Notes: generated from the sequence alone by a model not told the origin. A stretch of DNA of 64,000 nt from Nostoc sp. 'Peltigera membranacea cyanobiont' N6 (GCF_002949735.1 NZ_CP026682.1:1-64000); one strand, 5' to 3'; positions 34,152 to 42,518 are shown, numbered from the stretch's first letter. Program-made: numbers and translations.

Positions 34152-34155
34152 AAAT

Positions 34156-34347
34156 TCAATTCTCCTTAATTGTTACCCAATCACTCAAAACAGCTATACA
34201 GCAAGCGGTCAATGTTGACCTTCTCAAAGTCTTACTTTCGTGTTTAGCAATGTAACCGCCCTCTAACTCATTCTGCTCAAAAGAAACCCCAATTACGTCA
34301 AAAATCTTATTAGCAACATCAAGAGAAATAGATTTCGACCAAGACAT
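34156..34347 (-). CDS. Small unknown protein
   Basis: 63 residues, no membrane segment; ISLDVANKIFDVIGVSFEQN then a Cys pair (TACCIAVLSDW). It sits 2 nt from its upstream neighbour's stop and 4 nt from the next start, so it is part of the minus-strand operon. No family recognised. Confidence 0.5.
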   Translation of the reverse strand: MSWSKSISLDVANKIFDVIGVSFEQNELEGGYIAKHESKTLRRSTLTACCIAVLSDWVTIKEN

Positions 34348-34349
34348 AT

Positions 34350-34670
34350 TTATCTCCCACCCAATCCCGGAAAAAACTTACTCCAAACACTTTGCTCTTT
34401 TGAATGTGATCCTTCTGAGCCTAAAACATTCTCTAGCCCTTGCTGATTACTCTGAATCTCCTGCATATTAAAAGAATGAATCGTCTGGGATAACTCTGGA
34501 TTCTCTTCTAAAAGTTCGGCTTCAAGCTCCAACTCCTGCTGCAAAATTTGGGCATTTCGGCGCAAGAAAATTTGCTGATTGTGCCGTTGTATGATTTGGG
34601 ATTCAGTCAGGTGTAATTGTTCTTCAAAACTCAAATTGTCGTATTCGTTATACATTTTATTCAACTCCAA
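34350..34670 (-). CDS. Small coiled-coil protein
   Basis: 106 residues. A long helix (NQQIFLRRNAQILQQELELE AELLEENPEL) with Glu/Leu/Gln content suggests a coiled coil, ending SKFFPGLGGR. It overlaps the upstream gene by 14 nt. The Phe/Pro/Gly ending resembles the WLPGLFGGKG start of the 37697 gene product, so the two may be related scaffold-like proteins. Function unknown. Confidence 0.5.
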   Translation of the reverse strand: MELNKMYNEYDNLSFEEQLHLTESQIIQRHNQQIFLRRNAQILQQELELEAELLEENPELSQTIHSFNMQEIQSNQQGLENVLGSEGSHSKEQSVWSKFFPGLGGR

Positions 34671-34971
34671 TTAATCCAAAGTATTCTGCCGATAATTCCA
34701 TCAAGTATTTCAAGGCTAAACAATCGCCGTAATTTGTGTATATTTGAGCAATAGTCATGAAAACTTCTAGCAGATTATTAGGCGTTACTTCCGTGAAACG
34801 AGAAGCCAAATTAAATGCTGAGTTTTCATCTTCTGGCTCCAGGGGCGGCGCGTCAGCCCACACTATTAAACCTCGTTTATCAAGTTCTGCTAAAGAGATA
34901 TCGTTTACAGCATCAACAATTGAATTAGGTGCATATTTTAGCAAGAGCTTAATCATAGACAATCCCTCCAT
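34657..34971 (-). CDS. Small unknown protein
   Basis: 104 residues, acidic. SMIKLLLKYAPNSIVDAVND, then NLLEVFMTIAQIYTNYGDCL. It overlaps the HNH nuclease gene by 23 nt upstream and the coiled-coil gene by 14 nt downstream, so the set is tightly co-transcribed. No domain recognised. Confidence 0.5.
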   Translation of the reverse strand: MEGLSMIKLLLKYAPNSIVDAVNDISLAELDKRGLIVWADAPPLEPEDENSAFNLASRFTEVTPNNLLEVFMTIAQIYTNYGDCLALKYLMELSAEYFGLIGVE

Positions 34972-35398
34972 ATAATAATTGATACCCTAGCCGTAATCTG
35001 GTAATAAATTCGTTAGTATTACGATTGCCCCAAACAGGATTACTACGGCTTTTTATCCAATTAAGCTGACTATGACAAATCTCATTATGACAAGAGATAC
35101 ACGTAGGAAATGTTGATACTCCAATGATGTCGTTGCCGTAGTAAGCGTGATGGATCTCTTCACTTTTCTTAGTCAGGCAGACTACACAATAATTGTGAGT
35201 TTTTCTGTGTGCGATCGCTACTTGTTTTTTATACTCTTTAGGATTACCATATCGAGCATTCCAGTTTAATCGTCTGTGTAGCCGAGATTTTCTAGTAATA
35301 GAGTTACCCCCTTTTCGTTTAACTCTTGCCCCGTTAATTCGTACCACTTTTGTTTGATTTCCTGAAAATGTGGTCTTCTCCCTAATTCTGTTGCCCAT
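34949..35398 (-). CDS. HNH endonuclease
   Basis: 149 residues as drawn. Zinc/HNH features: CVVCLTKKSEEIHHAYYG (CxxC, then the HH pair) and CISCHNEICHS (CxxCH). The homologous-looking part begins near RRLNWNARYGNPKEYKK; the first ~45 residues overlap the ATPase gene by 133 nt, so the true start may be further in, at a non-ATG codon. Role may be plasmid or phage DNA cleavage; target unknown. Confidence 0.65.
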   Translation of the reverse strand: MGNRIREKTTFSGNQTKVVRINGARVKRKGGNSITRKSRLHRRLNWNARYGNPKEYKKQVAIAHRKTHNYCVVCLTKKSEEIHHAYYGNDIIGVSTFPTCISCHNEICHSQLNWIKSRSNPVWGNRNTNEFITRLRLGYQLLYGGIVYD

Positions 35399-36807
35399 TT
35401 TCTAATTTCTTCGTACCAGTCAACCTGCTGCTGTGAGGATTGTTGATTATTTTTAGAACTATCAACAGTGTCACTATTCGGTTTGGAATCCTGTTTTTGT
35501 TCCAGACCTTTGATATCAAATTCCGGGATTAGAGCAACAAAGGGATTAGACCGAGTGGGAATAACTAGAGCATATCGAACTCCGGCTTTATCTAACATTT
35601 CACAAGCCTGTCGCAAGATTTCCAAAATCTCCTTTTTAACGTTTACGAAATCCTGGGGATGGTCAAGGATATAACTCGATGTCTGCCCTACAGCAATAAA
35701 GCAAACATTTTTCAAGGACGGGCGGCTAAATCCGGTTTCTCCAGAGAGTGGGGACTGGCCCATAAATAAACCATGACCCTTTAACCCAGCAGTGAATTTA
35801 ATGATATAGTTCCAAAAACCCTGCAAGTCTTTGGCGGTATCAGCATCAACCATTCCCGGAAGTCCCTTGCCACCACCATAAACACTGTCAACTTCATCTT
35901 GAGCAAGAAATAATTCTGGGACACCGTGACATTCGCCACCAACAATTGATACTCTGGCTTTTTGTTTGTCAATTTGGTCTGTGGCAAAGATGATCCAATT
36001 TCTTAATTCTTTCATGCCGTCAAACTTACGGCTAAACTTGCACAACCATCTAGTGACATCATCTTTTGGATCACTGCCAATCACAATTGCTGGTGTTTGA
36101 GATTTTGCAGCAATTTTGTTGATAATCACGCCTGCTAAAGTTGACTTCCCAGATTGTGTTCCACCAGAAAGGTAAAAATGGTGATTACTGCGAAGGGTCA
36201 TATTTTGATTAGATGCAGCATCACACAGTTCATCAATCCAAGCACCATCAATTCTGATGTACTCAGGATAATTAGCTGCGATCGCTTGGAGAACTTTCAT
36301 CGCACCCGGATTAATCACGGACTGCACAAATTCTTCATCAATATCAGCAATATCGGGATTGGGAATACCAGTCCGTGAGGGTGATTGTTGCGCTGGTGGT
36401 TCTGGGAGTGTAACCAACCCTTGCAACTGATATTCAGCAATCCACCGGGGGCGCTCTTGCACTGGTAGCCGATTCACATAATCAGCAACTCGGCGTTTAG
36501 CTGCGATCGCAGTCGTAACATAATCATAAACAGCCTCACCTTGTAAATGCTGTTTAAGTGATTTCAGGTCAGCTTCTAGCAAAGACTGATAAACTTTTTC
36601 CTTACTTTCGCTGATTTGGGCGGATACCCCAAATAAGCCAGCACTCACTGTTCCAGCACCAAGTAGCATCCCGGTTGTTATTCGGTCAGTGTTTAAGAAA
36701 AAAGGAGCAGACAGACATAATACCGCACTCGCTCCTAAAGAACATAAGATAGTTCGTTCTGCATGAATCACCTCACTGGCAGTTAGACGTTGTAATTCAA
36801 ATCCCAT
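35266..36807 (-). CDS. Membrane-anchored HerA/FtsK-like P-loop ATPase
   Basis: 513 residues. Two N-terminal hydrophobic segments (~20-38, ~44-62), then an ATPase: GGTQSGKST (215-223, K221), SDPKDDV (~245), LFLAQDEVDSV (Walker B, D304/E305) and GHGLFMGQSPLSG. This arrangement is seen in DNA translocases and conjugative coupling proteins. With a MobF relaxase on the same replicon it is a candidate coupling protein, though no T4SS genes are visible. The gene shares one base with the upstream membrane-protein stop (TAATG). Confidence 0.7.
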   Translation of the reverse strand: MGFELQRLTASEVIHAERTILCSLGASAVLCLSAPFFLNTDRITTGMLLGAGTVSAGLFGVSAQISESKEKVYQSLLEADLKSLKQHLQGEAVYDYVTTAIAAKRRVADYVNRLPVQERPRWIAEYQLQGLVTLPEPPAQQSPSRTGIPNPDIADIDEEFVQSVINPGAMKVLQAIAANYPEYIRIDGAWIDELCDAASNQNMTLRSNHHFYLSGGTQSGKSTLAGVIINKIAAKSQTPAIVIGSDPKDDVTRWLCKFSRKFDGMKELRNWIIFATDQIDKQKARVSIVGGECHGVPELFLAQDEVDSVYGGGKGLPGMVDADTAKDLQGFWNYIIKFTAGLKGHGLFMGQSPLSGETGFSRPSLKNVCFIAVGQTSSYILDHPQDFVNVKKEILEILRQACEMLDKAGVRYALVIPTRSNPFVALIPEFDIKGLEQKQDSKPNSDTVDSSKNNQQSSQQQVDWYEEIRKWATELGRRPHFQEIKQKWYELTGQELNEKGVTLLLENLGYTDD

Positions 36808-37094
36808 TACCTCACCCCCAACGCAACACCGGCTGCAACTAAAGTCAAGAAGACAAACAGGAATATCACTCCAGGCATCAAGCCAATGGTGAAAGTTTTA
36901 CGGTTGAAGCCAAAACCTTTAATGACTAAACCGCCAAAGTTGAATAACCCCAGAACTATGCAGCAGATGGAAATTATGCCAATAAACCAAAGAATGTATC
37001 GACTAACGGGGCTGGCAACGGATAAATAACCCATAAACATAGAAAAGCCAACCCCAGACACTGCATATCCTATATGAGAGAGCTTGATTTGCAT
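36807..37094 (-). CDS. Small three-helix membrane protein
   Basis: 95 residues with three membrane segments (SGVGFSMFMGYLSVA, ILWFIGIISICCIVLGLF, GVIFLFVFLTLVAAGVAL). Overlaps the ATPase gene by one base, so it is probably a membrane partner of that ATPase. No family recognised. Confidence 0.65.
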   Translation of the reverse strand: MQIKLSHIGYAVSGVGFSMFMGYLSVASPVSRYILWFIGIISICCIVLGLFNFGGLVIKGFGFNRKTFTIGLMPGVIFLFVFLTLVAAGVALGVR

Positions 37095-37110
37095 AATTAG
37101 AATTCAGAAG

Positions 37111-37658
37111 TCAGGAGTCAGGAGTCAGAATGGAGTTAACATAACTTGTGAGTAATTTGCTAACTTCTTCAAGTTGGTTAATTGCGTTTGCCATATCACC
37201 GTAATTTAAATCCCTAGCTAGGATTAAATAATATCTACATTCTTCTAAAGAACCCTGTGCCGTGTTCATAAATCTTGCTTTATCAAACAGAATTCAGGAG
37301 TCAGGAGTCAGAATTCAGAATGAATTCTGTACGACTGGTGGATGAATAAGCGGGTTTAATACCCCCGCTAAATCTTTGATTTAGCGGTCTTCAATTAGTG
37401 GGGGATTCAGAGTCGCCACTAATTGATTCTGACTCCTGAATTCTGACTTCTGAATTCTTCTTCAACTGCTCTCCCTTTTTTCTTAAATCCCTCAGCAATA
37501 TTAGCGGCGATAGAAACAGATGCACGTCTAAATTGTGAGGATAACCCAAATATTTCTGACTTAGGAAATTGACCAGTCAGTTTATATACATTCAAAACAA
37601 ATTGATGTGCTTTCTGCCAAACTATTAAATCTTGAAATGTTTTTGCTGCTTGTCTCAT
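37111..37658 (-). pseudogene. Four-helix-bundle (23S rRNA-IVP-like) gene split by a repeat element
   Basis: The 5-prime part (37658-37459) reads FQDLIVWQKAHQFVLNVYKL, then FRRASVSIAANIAEGFKKKG, the start of the TIGR02436 four-helix bundle family. The 3-prime part (about 37288-37111) reads DKARFMNTAQGSLEECRYYL and ILARDLNYGDMANAINQLEE, the expected ending. An inserted palindromic element lies between. The surviving 79-residue frame is closed by element sequence. Confidence 0.8.
37289..37458. mobile_element. Palindromic repeat element inside the four-helix-bundle gene
   Basis: Ends are inverted CAGAATTCAGGAGTCAG units; the centre holds a perfect hairpin CCGCTAAATC-TTT-GATTTAGCGG and TAGTGGGGGATTCAGAG. 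It is the same end family as at 13036-13202 but with a different centre. It interrupts a conserved gene, so it has moved in recently. Confidence 0.7.
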
Positions 37659-37696
37659 TTATTCTGACTCCTGACTTCTGACTCCTGACTCCTGAT

Positions 37697-38137
37697 TTAG
37701 AATCTGAATGAGTCACCTACTTCATCAAATGCTTTCTCATATCCCCCCAACTGGCGTTGCTGCTCTTGGGAACCGAAAGCATGACGGATCACCGCCTCTC
37801 CATGTAATCCCCTGGTTCGCTGCAAATCCTCCTCAACCTTCATAGCTTCTTGAGAATATGCCAATTGGTTTTTATACATCTCTGCCAAGGATTGCAACTG
37901 CTTGAGCCTGTGCCGAGAAAATTTAGTGTGCAACCACTTCTGTGCTTTCAAATTGCCAGCTACTTCTGCCTCATCCAAAACCTGTTGTGCTGTAGTGTAA
38001 GCTGGCAATGTGTAGCGATCGCGGATTGATGAAGGTAAATTACCCTCAATTTGGGTAGCATCCCCAACCCTTAAATCTGTTGATACTACTCCATCACCTT
38101 TACCGCCGAATAAACCAGGAAGCCATTTTCCTAACAT
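37697..38137 (-). CDS. Unknown helical protein
   Basis: 146 residues, starting WLPGLFGGKGDGV, then a helical region (AQQVLDEAEVAGNLKAQKWL, RHRLKQLQSLAEMYKNQLAY). No membrane segment. Part of the minus-strand cluster with the ATPase. No family recognised. Confidence 0.55.
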   Translation of the reverse strand: MLGKWLPGLFGGKGDGVVSTDLRVGDATQIEGNLPSSIRDRYTLPAYTTAQQVLDEAEVAGNLKAQKWLHTKFSRHRLKQLQSLAEMYKNQLAYSQEAMKVEEDLQRTRGLHGEAVIRHAFGSQEQQRQLGGYEKAFDEVGDSFRF

Positions 38138-38264
38138 TGCTTTCTCCTCTCTAACTACTAATTAAAGAATTCAGAAGCCAGAAGTCAGGAGCCAGAATAA
38201 AGAATTGTAGTACTGAATGAATAGACTATAAAGTATTAAATTTTTACTTTTCAAATCTATCTAT

Positions 38265-38606
38265 TTAGTTCTCCTGAATTCTGACTCCTGACTCCTGCGT
38301 ATAAGTCTGCTGAACTTGTTGAACTTGTGAGCCGATATATCGGGTTATGCCATATATCCCCATGAATGAAAACATCAAAACAGTAAAAGCTGCGATCGCA
38401 GTTTGAGCCATCATTCCCCGTTGCATCAATTCCTCAATCTGTCTATTGGACTGTGATCGCACTCTCGACTCATCAATAATTTGCTGGACGACCAGGAATT
38501 CTTCTGTTGTCAGGTTTTCTAGTGTCAGCCCTGACAGATTCAATTCCCCGTCCTTCTTCAGGTGAATATTTAATGCTTTGCGATGGGTTTGGTCTTGTTG
38601 CTCCAT
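38265..38606 (-). CDS. Small membrane protein with repeat-derived C-terminus
   Basis: 113 residues. The polar N-terminal half (LSGLTLENLTTEEFLVVQQI) is followed by one membrane segment (AQTAIAAFTVLMFSFMGIYG). The last ~9 residues (QESGVRIQEN) come from a copy of the dispersed GGAGTCAGAATTCAGGAG repeat, so the original C-terminus has been replaced. Confidence 0.55.
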   Translation of the reverse strand: MEQQDQTHRKALNIHLKKDGELNLSGLTLENLTTEEFLVVQQIIDESRVRSQSNRQIEELMQRGMMAQTAIAAFTVLMFSFMGIYGITRYIGSQVQQVQQTYTQESGVRIQEN

Positions 38607-38685
38607 ATATTGCCACGCCCAAAATGAGGGTCAATAGCAGCAGATTTAGTACTGCTGCTAATCCAATCAATTTATTCGGCTGCAT
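38473..38685 (-). CDS. Small single-pass membrane protein overlapping the next gene
   Basis: About 70 residues from the ATG at 38685; an in-frame GTG lies at 38736. A clear membrane helix (LIGLAAVLNLLLLTLILGVA) is followed by a charged tail that is read from the same DNA as the start of the 38265-38606 gene. The hydrophobic part ends about where that gene begins, so both may be real. Confidence 0.45.
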   Translation of the reverse strand: MQPNKLIGLAAVLNLLLLTLILGVAIYGATRPNPSQSIKYSPEEGRGIESVRADTRKPDNRRIPGRPANY

Positions 38686-39184
38686 TTGTTGGGCTAATAC
38701 CGAAAATACCCGCAACGAGTTCGTCACCGATTGCACGAAAGGAATCTACGTCAGCTTCCTCCTCCATCGCCTTAGAGACAAACTTACTCACCACGTCCTT
38801 GGGGGCATTGCGAATCGTTGATAACAACTGGTCGGCTTTGTCGGTTGTGTAAGCATCAATCCCGACGTTGAGAACATCCTCCAAGGATTGAATTTCTTGG
38901 TTTGAAACCTGAGATGCGTGAGCGATCGCTCCTTGTAATGGAGGAGTGGATTTACGGCGGGGGGAGTTTTTACCTAATTTACCGTTGCTATTCTTGGACT
39001 TGCCATTAGCAGTGGTCAGTTTCCCGGTTGCTTGCCTTTGCTCAAGAATGTGTTGTGCGATTGTCTGTGCGTCAGAATCACTAAGTTGCTCAATGTCTGC
39101 ACCAACTTCAACACAGAGTTTAGCAATTTCCTCAAGGCTTACTTCAATGTTATGAGGCTGTAGAAGTTGTTGAATTTTGTCCAT
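38672..39184 (-). CDS. Unknown protein, first gene of the minus-strand cluster
   Basis: 170 residues. A helical N-terminus (VSLEEIAKLCVEVGADIEQL), a basic Asn/Lys linker (GKSKNSNGKLGKNSPRRK) and an acidic C-terminal domain (EDVLNVGIDAYTTDKADQLL). The linker could contact DNA. About 130 nt of AT-rich DNA separate its start from the divergent small regulator at 39313, so the promoter of the whole cluster probably lies there. Confidence 0.6.
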   Translation of the reverse strand: MDKIQQLLQPHNIEVSLEEIAKLCVEVGADIEQLSDSDAQTIAQHILEQRQATGKLTTANGKSKNSNGKLGKNSPRRKSTPPLQGAIAHASQVSNQEIQSLEDVLNVGIDAYTTDKADQLLSTIRNAPKDVVSKFVSKAMEEEADVDSFRAIGDELVAGIFGISPTNAAE

Positions 39185-39312
39185 GTAACCTCTTTGAGAT
39201 TTATATAATCAAATCTAGTCTAATCTCATCACTATTGCAATGCAATTACGATGATATTAACCTATAATTATCAGAACTTGTTTCACAGATGCAATGAATT
39301 TGGGATGATAAT

Positions 39313-39522
39313 GTGATGAATCCACTTGAAAAACAAGCTACAGACATGACCGACCGTTACCAAATCACCATTACTCTTTGTAAAAAAGCTTATGACCAGT
39401 ACAAAGAAGTTTCTGACTGGAAAGAAATTCCCATGGCCACCTTATTGCGCCAAATACTAGAACGTGAGCAAGAGTCCCCAGCTTTCGCTTCTTTATACAG
39501 GAGGGCTGCTGCTAAAGAATAG
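39313..39522 (+). CDS. Small ribbon-helix-helix-like regulator
   Basis: 69 residues. RYQITITLCKKAYDQYKEVS then KEIPMATLLRQILEREQESP has the strand-helix-helix spacing of CopG/Arc regulators. GTG/ATG starts at 39313/39316. It is transcribed divergently from the large minus-strand cluster and is a candidate repressor of it. Confidence 0.5.
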   Translation: MMNPLEKQATDMTDRYQITITLCKKAYDQYKEVSDWKEIPMATLLRQILEREQESPAFASLYRRAAAKE

Positions 39523-39541
39523 ATAGGAGCTAGGAACAAGT

Positions 39542-39994
39542 ATGGAAAAAAAATATCCCTTGGATTGGTTAAAGCTGTCTTGCGAAAAAGTTTATTGCTG
39601 TTCAATTACAGATCGCACTTGGCGCAAATGGCTTCGACTGTGCCAAGTTCCCCAATATTCGCGTACTGTTGAAACCGAAAAAGCACTTTACCTTTTAACT
39701 TTGGCTTACATGAAAAAACTTAAGCCTTGTCAAAAATTTACTTTACTTCAGATTAAGTTCAAACTCAAAGAAAACCCTTCTTCAGAATTACATATTGCTG
39801 AAGCCATTTATGACGCTTGTTTCACTAATGCCAAAGGAGCAGATTTACCAGAAATTATTTTGAGAGTTACTGGTAAGCAAGTCGCTTTACGAACTCTCTA
39901 TCGTTGGGCACAAAAACAGCAAGTCACTTTTACTGTGGGAAAACGTTTAACTCGCCCAGAAGTTGAGCAATGGATTCGATGGGCTACAGCTTAA
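39542..39994 (+). CDS. Unknown protein with helix-turn-helix-like end
   Basis: 150 residues, start preceded by AGGAGCTAGGAA. The N-terminal ITDRTWRKWLRLCQVPQYSR and C-terminal ALRTLYRWAQKQQVTFTVGK segments both look like helix-turn-helix or excisionase-type DNA-binding units, with a basic, Cys-containing middle. It lies 19 nt after the small regulator, so the two are probably one operon. Confidence 0.55.
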   Translation: MEKKYPLDWLKLSCEKVYCCSITDRTWRKWLRLCQVPQYSRTVETEKALYLLTLAYMKKLKPCQKFTLLQIKFKLKENPSSELHIAEAIYDACFTNAKGADLPEIILRVTGKQVALRTLYRWAQKQQVTFTVGKRLTRPEVEQWIRWATA

Positions 39995-40144
39995 TGAAAG
40001 GGAAAAGGTTAAAGGGGAAAGGGGAAAGGGATGAACAGGTCGCTTGACTTCGGGCGAAAGCGCGTAGCAGGACGAAGTACGGTTTTTACCTTTCCCCCTT
40101 CCCCTTCTTCATAAAAGTAGAAGGTTCAGCCGTCTCTGCTGTGG

Positions 40145-40311
40145 GCTATGGTGTACACACAAGTTATGGGAGCAAGTGTTTCAAGCCTTTTAGCCCCATA
40201 AATACCCCACTTTTGGGGAACTGGAAACTCAATTGCTCCCCCTTATTTTAGGGCTAGGGCAACAAAACCGAGTTTTAGGTGGGGTTTCAAGACTTGTGTG
40301 TACGCCGTAGC
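40145..40311. mobile_element. 167-bp MITE with 20-bp inverted repeats
   Basis: GCTATGGTGTACACACAAGT (40145-40164) and the reverse complement of GCTACGGCGTACACACAAGT (40292-40311) match at 18 of 20 positions. No coding capacity. TGCTGT just outside each end could be a target duplication. It lies in the 39995-40327 gap, which also contains a GGGGAAA-type tandem repeat. Confidence 0.65.
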
Positions 40312-40327
40312 TGCTGTAGAAGGGGTG

Positions 40328-40516
40328 TTATTTGTCAGTACTAACAGTTGAATCAAGAGGAGGGATTTGATCGGCGGTTAAGGTTACAACTTGACCATCT
40401 TGCCAAATACTAATAGATTCTCCTAAACGGCGGTGTCTTTCAATAGCCTTTTTCATAGCAAGTTTAACTCCTGCATCGATTTGGCTAGATAATTTTTCAG
40501 GAATTGACTTATTCAT
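40328..40516 (-). CDS. Small partner of the zeta-like kinase
   Basis: 62 residues: KLSSQIDAGVKLAMKKAIER then HRRLGESISIWQDGQVVTL. It overlaps the zeta-like gene by 8 nt on its 3-prime side. Similar small genes accompany zeta-type kinases in cyanobacteria and are presumed antitoxins; this is inferred from position. Confidence 0.6.
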   Translation of the reverse strand: MNKSIPEKLSSQIDAGVKLAMKKAIERHRRLGESISIWQDGQVVTLTADQIPPLDSTVSTDK

Positions 40517-41084
40517 AGGTATTAGTAGTAATTTGGTTCCATAGTTGAGGTTGATAAATTATCGGCTCTTGATTTAAAGGGCGTTCAGCTATTATCTGCA
40601 AAGTGGGATTAGAGTTATCATAAACAATCCAGCGCTCACATAAGGGTAAATATAACTCAACCAAGTTTTTTCTTCCACGTTGATAGCGACGGTAAATAGC
40701 ATCTTCAGGGATGTTGTGACCACCACTTTCTACCCGTCTGCGTACTCGTGCAATAGCTAATTCAGGGCTTTGTAACCAAAAGTAAATTAAATTTATCACA
40801 TAACCTTGTTTTTTACATTCTCTTAAAAATCGGGCGAAATTACGAGCAGCTAAGGTTGTTTCAAATGCAAAATCGGTTTTAGCATTCACCAGAGTTTTTA
40901 GTCTTTCTATCATTAATCGCCCAGCTTGAATGGCTACAGATTCCGGGTTAAAAGGAGAAAGTCCGGCTGCTATTTCATCGGCGTTGACATATTCAAATAC
41001 CTGGAGGAAGTAAGGGAGAATTTGCAGTGCTGCGGTAGTTTTACCAGAACCATTTGCACCACCAATAATGTATACATTAGGCAT
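40509..41084 (-). CDS. Zeta toxin-like P-loop kinase
   Basis: 191 residues. Walker A GGANGSGKTTAALQILP (8-24; K15), VNADEIAAGLSPFNPESVAI, DFAFETTLAARNFARFL and RVRRRVESGGHNIPEDAIYRR are the zeta-toxin/AAA_33 pattern. Zeta kinases phosphorylate UDP-N-acetylglucosamine and block wall synthesis; this clade may differ. With its overlapping partner it forms a probable stability module. Confidence 0.8.
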   Translation of the reverse strand: MPNVYIIGGANGSGKTTAALQILPYFLQVFEYVNADEIAAGLSPFNPESVAIQAGRLMIERLKTLVNAKTDFAFETTLAARNFARFLRECKKQGYVINLIYFWLQSPELAIARVRRRVESGGHNIPEDAIYRRYQRGRKNLVELYLPLCERWIVYDNSNPTLQIIAERPLNQEPIIYQPQLWNQITTNTYE

Positions 41085-41226
41085 CTTACGACTGAAATTA
41101 GGGTCTTAGCAATACTACACGCTCAAGAAGTCTAAGTTTCTGATAAAAATTATTAGTAGGTTGCAAAGAGTTATGAATGCGGGGTAAGAGGCAATCACCT
41201 CTGTTTTTGTGTTCTCTATGTTTGGA

Positions 41227-41504
41227 TGTCACAAAACAACCCTTCCGTGTCACAGTTAAAATGCCTCAAAGCCTGATTATTGCGTTGTGACACCCTTCCG
41301 CTTTTCGTGCAACCCAGTTGTTTCTAGTGTCACAGCCTCTAAAAAAAATAAAGCTTATTTAGTAAGAGTTTCAGGCATTTAAAAGCGCTACCCTTCCGCT
41401 TTCCCTTCCGCAAATCATTTTGAAGGCTAAAAAAGATGAGTCAAAAAGCTCTGTAATCTATTCATGGTAAGCTATTGAGGTGTCACAACTCAAAGCGGAA
41501 GGGT
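41227..41504. repeat. Mixed-orientation iterons, candidate replication origin or operator
   Basis: ACCCTTCCG(C) occurs at 41239, 41292, 41390 and, as CCCTTCCGC, at 41403; its inverse GCGGAAGGGT lies at 41495-41504. TGTCACA or its inverse TGTGACA occurs at 41227, 41248, 41286, about 41328 and 41481. Some pairs sit side by side with fixed spacing (TGTGACACCCTTCCGC). The region (41085-41542) holds no gene. Clustered iterons of this kind mark plasmid origins or the operator of a dedicated regulator. Confidence 0.55.
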
Positions 41505-41542
41505 TGACGACGAATTAGAAAAACCCCTATTTTTTGCCTTAT

Positions 41543-41860
41543 TTATATTTCGGCCAATTCTTGCATCAACACTGTTATCTTTCGTTGGTAAGCTTCGATT
41601 TCTCCTGTGAGCAGCCTGTGTAATTCTTGTGTAGGAAGTGGTTGTACTTCATGTTCTTGCAAATCCTCTACTTCTTTATCTTTACTATTGCTGCTAACTT
41701 TTACTGTGTACTGCCATGACCCATCGCTGGATTGGGCAAGTAAATTATTAGGCAATCGATATTGAACGCCAACGATAATTCCTTGTTTGATACGTTGTCC
41801 TAACGAATATTTGGGTGATGTCCAATAATCGGGAATAGTCATAACTTTTGAAGTTTCCAT
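41543..41860 (-). CDS. Small unknown protein next to the iteron region
   Basis: 105 residues. IPDYWTSPKYSLGQRIKQGI then VGVQYRLPNNLLAQSSDGSW looks like a small SH3-like beta domain (KOW-type spacing), followed by a helix (QELHRLLTGEIEAYQRKITV). It lies immediately beside the iterons. No DNA-binding motif is evident. Confidence 0.5.
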   Translation of the reverse strand: METSKVMTIPDYWTSPKYSLGQRIKQGIIVGVQYRLPNNLLAQSSDGSWQYTVKVSSNSKDKEVEDLQEHEVQPLPTQELHRLLTGEIEAYQRKITVLMQELAEI

Positions 41861-41999
41861 ACGATTGCTCCTATCTTTGTTTTGACTGTGTTTGTACTAC
41901 TACTAGTTCGCTTTCGTGACTTGGCTCTTTAAAGGGTAAAGGTAAAGGGGGAAAGGTTTTAAATCCCAAACCCAGTTCCTTTTCCCCTTTTCCCAGCCC

Positions 42000-42215
42000 T
42001 CAACCAGCATCTTTGGATTTGCAGATTACTACTCGCTGCCTTTTTTCCACCAAAATCTGACCGATAGTTCCTCCAGTACCCAGCCCTAACATGGCTGTAG
42101 AAATTATGTACATTGTATTTCTGCCAAAAATTTGCACTCCTAAATACCCGATAGATATGGCTGCTAAGGTGCTAGTCAGACTTACAGCAATTACTTGTGC
42201 TTGATTCCGTTTCAT
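42000..42215 (-). CDS. Small two-helix membrane protein
   Basis: 71 residues with two hydrophobic segments (VIAVSLTSTLAAISIGYLGV, MYIISTAMLGLGTGGTIGQI) and a basic tail. No family recognised. It follows the 42243 gene on the same strand by 27 nt. Confidence 0.5.
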   Translation of the reverse strand: MKRNQAQVIAVSLTSTLAAISIGYLGVQIFGRNTMYIISTAMLGLGTGGTIGQILVEKRQRVVICKSKDAG

Positions 42216-42242
42216 AATTAAAATTCCTTTGCTTGATAGAGA

Positions 42243-42518
42243 TTATGAATCCTTCTTTCGCTTCACCAACACTGAACGCAAGTACTGCCGACAAGCTGCT
42301 TCTCCCCGATATATGAGAATCCGCAGCCCTTGTACTTCCTGCATTGGAGAAACACAGATTTCAGCGATGGCTGCAATCAGATTTTGTTGCTTCTGCACAT
42401 AATCTTGATGCTGCCGCTCTAACAGAGCAATTTTGGAGTTTAATTGTTGTATCTGCCGTAATGCTTGAGTTAAGGACGATTCTTTCTTTTGAGAGTGATT
42501 ATCTAAAGTTAATGTCAT
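42243..42518 (-). CDS. Small coiled-coil protein
   Basis: 91 residues: LTQALRQIQQLNSKIALLER is a clear coiled coil, followed by a basic Cys-containing tail (LIYRGEAACRQYLRSVLVKR). Function unknown. Confidence 0.5.
   Translation of the reverse strand: MTLTLDNHSQKKESSLTQALRQIQQLNSKIALLERQHQDYVQKQQNLIAAIAEICVSPMQEVQGLRILIYRGEAACRQYLRSVLVKRKKDS

Noticed and set aside
35266..36807. VirB4/VirD4 T4SS component as a firm call
   Set aside because: Only Walker motifs and N-terminal membrane segments match; no other T4SS genes are visible, so it is kept as a general HerA/FtsK-like ATPase.
41227..41504. CRISPR array
   Set aside because: Repeats are short (7-10 bp), in both orientations and irregularly spaced; no uniform repeat-spacer structure.
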